Below are positions 16,985 to 23,702 of a stretch of 32,635 bases of DNA, one piece after another (the stretch's first letter is position 1; the number at the start of each line of letters is the position of its first letter). The stretch is from contig JADFWU010000037.1 in the NCBI GenBank assembly GCA_015234045.1, positions 1-32,635 of the forward strand. The letters are read 5' to 3'. The notes below the pieces were generated by a model that made no database searches, was not told the DNA's origin, and saw only the letters and a program-made list of their open reading frames with translations. Position numbers and translations under genes: made by a program. This DNA comes from Magnetococcales bacterium (GTDB lineage Bacteria > Pseudomonadota > Magnetococcia > Magnetococcales > JADFWU01).

Positions 16985-17442
16985 CGAACTCCCTTTTTGT
17001 TGAAAAACTCTTTGTAACGCATATCATGATTATTGATATGCGAAAAAAGCCACTCCAGCAAGAAGAACTTCATATCAACCGTTGATCGCACATCCCGGCC
17101 CATCAGTTGTTGCTGATACCCTTTCAGCTGCTCTTCCAGCTTGTGATGCTGCGCCTTGTGCGCGTCCAACTGCGGATAGCCATGCTCCCGCATGGATTTT
17201 TCTTCGTCTCTGAAGTGCGTTTGCGTATAGCGAATCAACTCTGTAAAAATCCGATCAATCTCATTCCAGTCACTACTGGTGGGCTTGCGATGGAACAAAT
17301 CTTCAACGATCCCATGAAACGCCTTAATCAGATCAAGAAGCTGCTTATGTGCAGCATTAAAACGTGACACACCGACATCACGCAGTCGTTGATCAAGCTC
17401 TCTGCGAAAAGTAGCATGATCCTGAGGTCCAGTTACAGCCAT
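16981..17442 (-). CDS. Bacteriohemerythrin
   Basis: A soluble four-helix O2-binding (or iron-binding) protein with a non-heme di-iron site. From the ATG at 17442, which is preceded by AAAGGG, it has 153 residues. All seven family ligands are visible: His32, His76 and Glu80 (HFRDE), His95 and His99 (HKAQH), and His135 and Asp140 (HINNHD). It is a stand-alone domain without chemoreceptor or signalling parts. It is the first gene of an operon with gpmI and the envC-like gene and overlaps gpmI by four bases, so hemerythrin and a glycolytic enzyme are translationally coupled. A role in oxygen sensing or storage is family knowledge; why it is paired with gpmI is unclear. Confidence 0.92.
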   Translation of the reverse strand: MAVTGPQDHATFRRELDQRLRDVGVSRFNAAHKQLLDLIKAFHGIVEDLFHRKPTSSDWNEIDRIFTELIRYTQTHFRDEEKSMREHGYPQLDAHKAQHHKLEEQLKGYQQQLMGRDVRSTVDMKFFLLEWLFSHINNHDMRYKEFFNKKGVR

Positions 17443-18039
17443 GACACACCCTTTCAGAACGAAAAATACCAATCAAGAAGCATGACCACTCTTAAGGAGC
17501 TCAGAAAAAAACGCCTTCATTTCTTGGGTATTTCAATTTTGACAAAACCTGAACAGGCTCCTCCCCCCCCCTGGAGCAGACTTTCAGGAACGCAAACACC
17601 TACATATACATATCTAAAAAAAGCGAGCAACGCCGAATCATAAGACGAATAACGACCAAACCAAACATCCTTTTCACAAACCATTTCTGACCATTCTGAA
17701 TAATAATGAGAATAGATTCACCGCTGCAAAGTTTAACAGTATATATCAATAAAAACCAGACCTACATAAAAGCATTTTTCCCGTCTTCCGATCATTGACG
17801 GCATGTCAAAACTTACCGTCAGAATTTAACCATTTCTACCGACATAAACACACCTTTGAGTGCCTCCAAATCGGCATTATTCATATAAAATATAGAATTT
17901 CAATCGGTTATATTTTTCATGCAATCCCCACAAATCCAGGCCCAATAATTGCTTCCTTATGTTGAAAGCAGACAACAAACGCAACATCGTCATTTTGAGT
18001 CCAGAATAACAGACACGGATGTCTTAGAAGGAGCGCAAC
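17443..18039. other. 597-bp AT-rich intergenic region between divergent genes
   Basis: It separates the minus-strand hemerythrin operon from the plus-strand cyclic-nucleotide-binding gene, so it should hold both promoters. TATAAAAT-like sequences lie near 17884, but no -35 at good spacing was found. A run of nine C is present at 17563-17571. No convincing gene or RNA was seen. Confidence 0.5.
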
Positions 18040-18534
18040 GTGAATAGCCTTTCACAACTATTCCAACCAAGCTGGTACAAGCGGATATTGGGCCGCAAGT
18101 ATAGCGATGGAGAAGCCATTTTTCACAAAGGGGATCCCGGTGATACGCTTTTTATTATTCAGGCGGGAAAAGTAGCCATCTGTATGGATGATACACGCCC
18201 TGAAGAAGGCGTTGTCATTTTGGGAAAGGGCGACATCCTTGGCATTACGGCACTACTGAGAAATGGGCCACGTGTAATTACCGCACGCGCCGTGGGCAAA
18301 TGTTGGCTGTTAAGCGTTGATAAAAAACGGCTGATCAGCCGCATGCATACCGACCCGGCTCTGTCATTCAGAATCATGACCAAAGCCATTCAGCGATTGG
18401 AAAAATTAGCAGCGGCCTTTCCTCAACAACCGCAATCGGTATCCGCACGACCACAAGCTGCGCCGGCTTCGTCTGCATTACCGGTCTCTGTATCGTCACT
18501 GCCAGACATACGCACCAGCCCTATTCCTGCGTGA
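18040..18534 (+). CDS. Cyclic-nucleotide-binding-domain protein (stand-alone)
   Basis: A 164-residue protein with one cNMP-binding beta-roll at residues about 15-115 (EAIFHKGDPGDTLFIIQAGKVAI, then GDILGITALLRNGPRVITARAV). No helix-turn-helix or kinase follows. The phosphate-binding cassette keeps the Arg but has Leu-Gly-Ile where true cAMP/cGMP binders have Phe-Gly-Glu, so ligand binding is uncertain. The last ~35 residues are low complexity (Ala, Ser, Pro). The GTG at 18040 is preceded by GAAGGAG. Its final 112 bases lie on the opposite strand of the dCMP deaminase gene. Regulation by a small ligand or a scaffold role are both possible. Confidence 0.82.
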   Translation: MNSLSQLFQPSWYKRILGRKYSDGEAIFHKGDPGDTLFIIQAGKVAICMDDTRPEEGVVILGKGDILGITALLRNGPRVITARAVGKCWLLSVDKKRLISRMHTDPALSFRIMTKAIQRLEKLAAAFPQQPQSVSARPQAAPASSALPVSVSSLPDIRTSPIPA

Positions 18535-18938
18535 TCAGCAATGTCCTTGGTGCGATCATCGGGATAATCTCCGGCAAACATTACCTTGCTGATACCCACA
18601 TTCGCGAGCGCGCCCATACACATGGCGCAGGGCTGACAAGTCACATAAACCGTTGCATCCACTAAACGAATGCCGTGTCGTGCGGCATTCGCAATACCGT
18701 TCGCCTCAGCATGAGCACAAACACACAGATGCAGCCCTTCACCACTGGGAATATTTCTCTCACGCCGTATACAACTCTCTGGATGAGGATAACCGCTTGG
18801 CACACCATTAAATCCGGTTGCTAACAAACGCTTATCCCGCACAAATACGGCCCCCACCTTGCGCCCTGAAGCACAGGTACTCATTTGAGCCGCCAACTCT
18901 GCCGCTGACATCCAATGACGATCCCAATTTGGACGCAT
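18423..18938 (-). CDS. Deoxycytidylate (dCMP) deaminase
   Basis: A ComEB/dCMP-deaminase-type enzyme that turns dCMP into dUMP to supply dTMP synthesis. The 171 residues include the family opening KVGAVFVRDKRLLATGFNG, Cys-rich zinc segments, the active site HAEAN (His76, Glu78) and PCAMC (Cys104, Cys107). The ATG at 18938 is preceded by GGGAGAGGTGAA. The core ends near residue 140; the last ~30 residues (MSGSDDTETGNADEAGAAC and on) are low complexity and overlap, tail to tail, the last 112 bases of the cNMP-binding gene on the other strand. A related riboflavin-type or cytidine deaminase is less likely because of the GFNGVPSG motif. Confidence 0.88.
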   Translation of the reverse strand: MRPNWDRHWMSAAELAAQMSTCASGRKVGAVFVRDKRLLATGFNGVPSGYPHPESCIRRERNIPSGEGLHLCVCAHAEANGIANAARHGIRLVDATVYVTCQPCAMCMGALANVGISKVMFAGDYPDDRTKDIADHAGIGLVRMSGSDDTETGNADEAGAACGRADTDCGC

Positions 18939-19079
18939 TTCACCTCTCCCTCATTAACGCATAATAAAAAGCAAACAACTCAACAACAAAGACAAAATAT
19001 CAGCGTTGGTTTTCTTTTTTCCATTCTCGGTACAAACTATCATGATTATTGACCCGCTGCATCTACAGGAGCATCATCC

Positions 19080-20042
19080 ATGAAACGCCTTGCCTATTTA
19101 ATGATTCCGATACTCCTCCTGTCAGGCTGTTCCCAGGAACCAAGCGACAAGAAACAGTTTGTCACCATCGGTACAGGTGGCGTAACCGGCGTTTACTATC
19201 CCGCAGGCGGCGCACTCTGCCGAATGGTCAACAAAACCACCGACAGTCACAAGATCCGCTGTACCGTGGAATCCACTGGCGGTTCGGTCTACAACACCAA
19301 CACCCTGGCAGCCGGCGAACTGGAACTGGGCATCGCACAAGCCGATGTTGCGGCAAAGGCCGTGCAAGGCAGCGCCCCATTCAACCACGCTTTGAGCGAA
19401 GTACGCTCGGTACTGGCCCTCCATCCTGAAATGGTCACCCTGGTTGCCCGCCGCGATGCCAATATTCACAGCGTTGCAGACCTGAAAGGCAAAAGAATCA
19501 ATATCGGCAGTCCTGGCTCAGGCAACCGACGTACCGCAACGGAACTCCTACAAAGCTGCGGCGTGGAGGAGTCCGACCTGGCTTTGGCCGGTGCCTTAAA
19601 ATCCTCTGAAATGCCAGACGCACTGAGAGACAACAAACTGGACGGCTACTTCTATGTAGTCGGTCACCCCACCGCCAATATCAAAGACGCCGCCACAGGA
19701 ACCCCGGTCAACATCGTTCCCCTGACAGAGCCTTGCGCCGCCAAAGTTATTGCGGCTCACGACTATTTCGTCTCTACCGAAGTACCCGCCGGACTCTATC
19801 GGGATATCACCGAAGCCGTTCCCACCTATGGTGTCAAAGCGACACTCATCACCACCACAGCAGTTTCTGAAGAGACGATTTACCAAGTTGTGAAGGCGAT
19901 TTTTGAAAATCTGGATGACTTCCGCACTCTGCACCCTGCATTCAAAACACTCAACGCCGAATCCATGCGCCAAGGCACTACCGCGCCATTCCATGCCGGT
20001 GCCATTCGTTATTTCAAAGAAAAAGGCTGGATCACAGAATAA
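19080..20042 (+). CDS. TAXI-family TRAP transporter solute-binding lipoprotein
   Basis: The 320-residue protein has a lipoprotein signal (LMIPILLLSGCS, lipidated Cys17). The TAXI-type binding fold then begins with FVTIGTGGVTGVYYPAGGALCRMVNK and continues with GSVYNTNTLAAGELELGIAQADV. Such proteins capture carboxylates or glutamate-like solutes in the periplasm for a TRAP permease. No permease genes (4TM or 12TM) lie nearby, so its partner is elsewhere or it has another role. CTACAGGAG precedes the ATG at 19080. It is divergent from the dCMP deaminase and convergent with the coiled-coil gene. Confidence 0.92.
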   Translation: MKRLAYLMIPILLLSGCSQEPSDKKQFVTIGTGGVTGVYYPAGGALCRMVNKTTDSHKIRCTVESTGGSVYNTNTLAAGELELGIAQADVAAKAVQGSAPFNHALSEVRSVLALHPEMVTLVARRDANIHSVADLKGKRINIGSPGSGNRRTATELLQSCGVEESDLALAGALKSSEMPDALRDNKLDGYFYVVGHPTANIKDAATGTPVNIVPLTEPCAAKVIAAHDYFVSTEVPAGLYRDITEAVPTYGVKATLITTTAVSEETIYQVVKAIFENLDDFRTLHPAFKTLNAESMRQGTTAPFHAGAIRYFKEKGWITE

Positions 20043-20047
20043 CAAAC

Positions 20048-20074
20048 CGCGGGCCTGCCAAAAACAGGCCCGCG
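20048..20074 (+). terminator. Possible terminator hairpin after the TAXI gene
   Basis: CGCGGGCCTG (20048-20057) pairs perfectly with CAGGCCCGCG (20065-20074) around a 7-base loop, six bases after the stop codon. There is no T-run, so termination by this hairpin alone is uncertain. Confidence 0.6.
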
Positions 20075-20146
20075 ACACACCTTACGCTCATGAAATAATG
20101 ACAAGACTCCCTCAGAAAACATCAATCCGCATATCAAACTGCATAT

Positions 20147-20190
20147 ACTGAACAACCAGCCGCGAAAGCGGGTGGTTTGAGCCTTGCGCA
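20147..20190. repeat. REP-like hairpin repeat, copy 2
   Basis: ACTGAACAACC then CCGC-GAAA-GCGG, a stem closed by a GNRA-type loop, then GGTGGTTTGAGCCTTGCG. It matches copy 1 at 14197-14240. Like copy 1 it lies between two convergent genes. Confidence 0.7.
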
Positions 20191-20216
20191 TGGATAATCA
20201 AATAAGCAGCAACCAC

Positions 20217-20783
20217 CTACAGCAAATACTTCATAGCAGCAATAACAGCGCCTGAGCCAGCCACAACCACACCAAACGTCCAAATCATCAGACGATCCAT
20301 TCGCTTACTCAATTCAAAAAACCGCATATCCATACTTCGCTGCACTTCAACAAAACGCGCATCCACCTGCTCAAAGCGCTTGTCTATCTGATCTAAGCGC
20401 CGCTCCACCTGCTCAAAGCGCTTATCCACCTGCTCAAAGCGCTTATCCACCTGCTCAAAGCGCTTATCCATCTGCTCAAAGCGCTTATCCATCTGCTCAA
20501 AGCGCTTATCCACCTGCTCAAAGCGCTTAAACACTTCATCGAAACGGTTATCCACCTGCTCGAAACGCTTATATATATCTTCAAAGCGCTTATCCATCGT
20601 GGCGAAGCCTTGCTGCATCAACTCTCTTTGATGCGCCAACTCTCCTTCAACGCGCACGATACGTTCTCGAATTTCCATTTCAAACATATCGCGGGAATAA
20701 GGCAAAGAGCGTTCACCAGACAGTTCCGACCAGCGATTTTGGACGGTATCAACGATAAGCTGTTCAATCTCTGCGCGTTCCAT
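20217..20783 (-). CDS. Heptad-repeat coiled-coil protein with C-terminal membrane anchor
   Basis: The 188-residue protein has an N-terminal domain (1-60, RAEIEQLIVDTVQNRW) and then about 12 heptads of the type KRFEQVD at residues 66-150. A single membrane segment (IWTFGVVVAGSGAVIAAMKYLL) follows at 167-188. The DNA behind the heptads is a near-perfect 21-base tandem repeat (plus-strand unit CGCTTATCCACCTGCTCAAAG). It probably forms a long homo-oligomeric rod tethered to the inner membrane; the function is unknown. The ATG at 20783 is preceded by GGAATAGG. It resembles small DUF1640- or tail-anchored coiled-coil proteins that often occur as paralogs, but I cannot assign a family with certainty. 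Confidence 0.72.
   Translation of the reverse strand: MERAEIEQLIVDTVQNRWSELSGERSLPYSRDMFEMEIRERIVRVEGELAHQRELMQQGFATMDKRFEDIYKRFEQVDNRFDEVFKRFEQVDKRFEQMDKRFEQMDKRFEQVDKRFEQVDKRFEQVERRLDQIDKRFEQVDARFVEVQRSMDMRFFELSKRMDRLMIWTFGVVVAGSGAVIAAMKYLL
20349..20600. repeat. 21-bp tandem repeat array inside the coiled-coil gene
   Basis: About twelve units of the consensus CGCTTATCCACCTGCTCAAAG on the plus strand, with the central units almost identical. Each unit encodes one heptad. Such arrays expand and contract by slippage or recombination in whole-heptad steps. Confidence 0.85.
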
Positions 20784-20835
20784 AGCCTATTCCAATCAAG
20801 AGTGCGACATGCAGGTAATGTTTAACTCTACCCGT

Positions 20836-21459
20836 TTAGACATGTTCAGGGTCAAGAATACACAATAATTGATTCCAAAGCACTTTCATTCCCTCTCCAC
20901 TATGGGCTGAGACGGCGATAGGTTTACAAATTGCGTGACGCTCTATTGTCTGAATTTTTTCGGTAATCTTTTTCAAAGCGACCCGCCTTGGATTAGACTT
21001 GAGTTTATCCGCCTTGGTCACCACCGGCACCCAACCAATACCCAACGATTCCATCAGAGCGATCATCTCCAGGTCCGCATCCAACAGTGAGCGGCGAATA
21101 TCAATTAACATCAACACTGCTCGCAGCTGTGGACGACCGGAAAGATAGTCACCAATGGTTCTATTCCAGAGCTCGTACTGATCGCGCCTCACTTTCGCAT
21201 AACCATATCCAGGCAGATCGACAAACCACCAGTGCCGATTGATCAGAAAAAAATTCACCTCTCGCGTACACCCTGGTGTACCGCTCACGCGCACCAGTTT
21301 GCGACGATTGAGCAGCTTATTCATCAAGCTCGACTTACCAACATTAGAACGCCCAGCAAAAGCAACCTCCGCCAATGGCTCCTGCGGGAACTGCTTCGCC
21401 GCAGCGGCACCAATGATAAATTCAGCTTGCTTGACCGGTGTCTGAAACCCTTTTTCCAT
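20836..21459 (-). CDS. engB: Ribosome biogenesis GTP-binding protein EngB (YsxC/YihA)
   Basis: A circularly standard TrmE-Era-EngA-EngB-type GTPase needed for 50S subunit maturation. The 207 residues contain the G1 motif GRSNVGKSS (36-44), G2 in TPGCTREVNFF, G3 DLPGYGYAKV, G4 TKADKL and a G5-like SAHSGEGM. The length is normal. The ATG at 21459 is preceded by AAGAGATC. It is divergent from dusB, with 119 bases between starts. The protein is complete and conventional. Confidence 0.95.
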   Translation of the reverse strand: MEKGFQTPVKQAEFIIGAAAAKQFPQEPLAEVAFAGRSNVGKSSLMNKLLNRRKLVRVSGTPGCTREVNFFLINRHWWFVDLPGYGYAKVRRDQYELWNRTIGDYLSGRPQLRAVLMLIDIRRSLLDADLEMIALMESLGIGWVPVVTKADKLKSNPRRVALKKITEKIQTIERHAICKPIAVSAHSGEGMKVLWNQLLCILDPEHV

Positions 21460-21508
21460 TATTTTGATCTCTTGTTAGGCACGTTTTTTGGAAGAGTAAA
21501 AGAAAATA

Positions 21509-21537
21509 TTGAAAACTCAGCCTTATATTTCTAATAT
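21509..21537 (+). promoter_or_regulatory. Promoter of dusB-ntrB-ntrC
   Basis: TTGAAA at 21509-21514 and TAATAT at 21532-21537 are separated by 17 bases, a good sigma-70-type pair. It ends 42 bases before the dusB ATG. Confidence 0.65.
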
Positions 21538-21550
21538 TGCCTCAATATTA
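21532..21550. promoter_or_regulatory. Perfect dyad over the dusB -10 element
   Basis: TAATATTG and CAATATTA form 8-bp inverted arms around CCT. The left arm coincides with the predicted -10, a position typical of a repressor operator. The binding protein is unknown. Confidence 0.5.
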
Positions 21551-21578
21551 ACCATTATATGTATAGGAATTGATCAGG

Positions 21579-22613
21579 ATGCCCACTTTTGAGTCATCCG
21601 CATTCTTTTTTAGCAATTCAGCCCATCCACCTCTGATTCTCGCACCTATGGCTGGCGTTACAGATCTGCCCTTTCGGCGTATTGCTGAACGCTATGGCGC
21701 AGATTTAACCATTTCGGAGATGGTGGCATCCCAGGCAATGATCCGCAACACACCAAAAAGTCAGCGGATCATCCAAAAACCGGATGACGACACCATAAAA
21801 GCGGTTCAGATCGCAGGATCTGATCCAGAAATAATGGCCAAAGCGGCGAGAATGAATGTGCGCCACGGTGCAGACCTCATTGATATTAACATGGGCTGCC
21901 CTGTGAAGAAGATCATTAAAAGCGGATCAGGTGCTGCACTGTTGCGTGATGAAGCGTTGATTGCACGCATTGTCAATGCGGTAAAAAACGCGGTGGATGT
22001 ACCGGTAAGCGCGAAGATTCGCATCGGTTGGGATGATGTCAGCCGAAACGGCATTCGCATCGCTCAACTACTGGAATCACTTGGTGTGTCATGGATCACC
22101 GTGCATGGCCGAACCCGTGCTCAGATGTATCGTGGTCAGGCGGATTGGTCCTATATCGCTAAGATCAAAAAGGCGGTATCCATTCCGGTTGTTGGTAACG
22201 GCGACATCACCACACCTCAAAGCGCCCAGCAAGCGCTGGAATGCTCTGGCGTTGATGGCCTGATGATTGGACGCGGCACCATGGGCAAACCCTGGCTCTT
22301 TGAGCAGATTGCTCACCACTTGCAAGGCAAGACAGAGCCCGAAGGACCAGACGTGACAACACTTTATCAGATCATCAAAGATCACGTTCAGCAGATATTT
22401 TCCCATTACGGACTGGTCACGGGCAATCGCATGGCACGGAAACATTTAGCCTGGTATGTCAAAGGACTGCCAGACAGCGCCCACTTTCGCAATACAGTCA
22501 ATCACTCATTGGATGCGGCGCACACTTTGTCCCTTTTGGATGATTATTTTCAAGGCACGCTTCAAAAAACAGCGCCTGATTATGTCAACAACCCCTCAGA
22601 TATGGACGGTTGA
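21579..22613 (+). CDS. dusB: tRNA-dihydrouridine synthase DusB (NifR3)
   Basis: An FMN enzyme that reduces specific tRNA uridines to dihydrouridine. The 344-residue product (ATG at 21579 preceded by AGGA) has LAPMAGVTDLPFRR at the start of the TIM barrel, the catalytic cysteine in INMGCPVKK (Cys107), KIRIGWDD, TVHGRTRAQMY, VVGNGDI and MIGRGTMGKPW. It sits directly before ntrB and ntrC (10 and about 18 bases apart), the nifR3-ntrB-ntrC arrangement typical of alphaproteobacteria. A TTG three codons upstream is also open. Confidence 0.93.
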   Translation: MPTFESSAFFFSNSAHPPLILAPMAGVTDLPFRRIAERYGADLTISEMVASQAMIRNTPKSQRIIQKPDDDTIKAVQIAGSDPEIMAKAARMNVRHGADLIDINMGCPVKKIIKSGSGAALLRDEALIARIVNAVKNAVDVPVSAKIRIGWDDVSRNGIRIAQLLESLGVSWITVHGRTRAQMYRGQADWSYIAKIKKAVSIPVVGNGDITTPQSAQQALECSGVDGLMIGRGTMGKPWLFEQIAHHLQGKTEPEGPDVTTLYQIIKDHVQQIFSHYGLVTGNRMARKHLAWYVKGLPDSAHFRNTVNHSLDAAHTLSLLDDYFQGTLQKTAPDYVNNPSDMDG

Positions 22614-22622
22614 AAGAACGCG

Positions 22623-23684
22623 ATGCCCTATTTTTCAGCCTCAAACCTATTCGACCACATGACCACCGGCCTGATTGCCGTTGATCTTGAGGGACGTGTC
22701 AAGCGGGTCAACAGCGCAGCGGAACGGATTCTCGGCAAACCCCGTCGCCACCTGAACGGCCGACTGCTCAAGCAGTTGCTTCCCGGACATCCGGTTGCCA
22801 TGGATCTGATTGATCGAGCACAGACGCTCTCCATGCCATGCAGCACACGATCTGCCCGTTTATCGCCATCGCCACAGGTCAGCTTACCGGTTTCCATGAC
22901 TGCCGCGCCCATTCCTGATGAAGAAGGCGAAATCGTTGGCACTATTTTGCAGTTGGAAGAGACCAGCGCCATTGCCCAACTGGAAGAGGGCGAACGCCTT
23001 AATGATACTTTGGACTCTTTGAGCAGCCTGGCCCTATCCGTAGCCCATGAGGTGAAAAACCCACTGACCGGCATTCGCGGCGCGGCACAACTGTTGGAAA
23101 TGGAATCCACCTCTGAGACCGCTGCGGCTTATACCTCATTAATTCGCTCCGAAGTGGATCGCGTCAGTCGCCTGCTCGACACATTGCTCGGCCTGGCAGA
23201 CACGCCGCATCTCGAAGAGCAAAGCATGAATATCCATGAAATTTTGGATCATGTATTGCGCCTTTCTCAAGAGGCTTTACCAAACCCTGTTCTGGATTTC
23301 GATCCATCTTTACCGAACATCCGCGCGGACCGAGATCAGTTGATTCAGGTATTTCTCAATCTGGTTAACAATGCCATTGAAGCCACACAGGATCTGGGCT
23401 ATCCGCCGATCATTTCACTGAGCACCCGAATTGCCAGTCAGATCCGTTTGGAGCAAGGCCGGCGCAACCTTCATGTGGTAGTGGAAGTGCGAGACAACGG
23501 TCACGGCGTTCCTAGCGACATGAAAAAGCGGATTTTTCTGCCATTCACATCCACCAAAAACAAAGGCGTAGGAATTGGGCTGGCTATCTGCCAGAAGATC
23601 ATCCATGACCACGGTGGACAGATATCTTTGCAGAGCAAACCGGGAGAGACGATTTTTCGAATTTTCCTCCCAATACCGAGGTAG
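22623..23684 (+). CDS. ntrB: Nitrogen regulation sensor histidine kinase NtrB
   Basis: A soluble two-component kinase that phosphorylates or dephosphorylates NtrC according to PII status. The 353 residues have a PAS domain (about 5-115; MTTGLIAVDLEGRVKRVN), then the phosphoacceptor box LSVAHEVKNPLTGIRGAAQLLE with His142. The ATPase domain has the N-box FLNLVNNAIEA, VRDNGHGVP and the G-box FTSTKNKGVGIGLAI. No membrane segment is present. The H-box wording is characteristic of NtrB. It follows dusB by nine bases and precedes ntrC. Confidence 0.92.
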   Translation: MPYFSASNLFDHMTTGLIAVDLEGRVKRVNSAAERILGKPRRHLNGRLLKQLLPGHPVAMDLIDRAQTLSMPCSTRSARLSPSPQVSLPVSMTAAPIPDEEGEIVGTILQLEETSAIAQLEEGERLNDTLDSLSSLALSVAHEVKNPLTGIRGAAQLLEMESTSETAAAYTSLIRSEVDRVSRLLDTLLGLADTPHLEEQSMNIHEILDHVLRLSQEALPNPVLDFDPSLPNIRADRDQLIQVFLNLVNNAIEATQDLGYPPIISLSTRIASQIRLEQGRRNLHVVVEVRDNGHGVPSDMKKRIFLPFTSTKNKGVGIGLAICQKIIHDHGGQISLQSKPGETIFRIFLPIPR

Positions 23685-23702
23685 ACCCCAGGGGTTTGAA
23701 CC

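Noticed and set aside
17563-17571. Run of nine C as a possible phase-variable tract
   Set aside because: It lies outside any supported gene and not at a recognised promoter spacer, so there is nothing it clearly switches.
17389-17643. Plus-strand frame across the start of the hemerythrin gene
   Set aside because: It overlaps the hemerythrin start on the other strand, has no family features and crosses a poly-C run.
17880-17900. TATAAAAT-like -10 element before the cyclic-nucleotide-binding gene
   Set aside because: No -35 element at 16-18 bases was found, and AT-rich DNA produces such matches by chance.
20393-20584. Repetitive minus-strand frame reading ALSRWIS repeatedly
   Set aside because: It is a second frame of the 21-base repeats inside the coiled-coil gene, whose own frame continues on both sides and ends in a membrane anchor.
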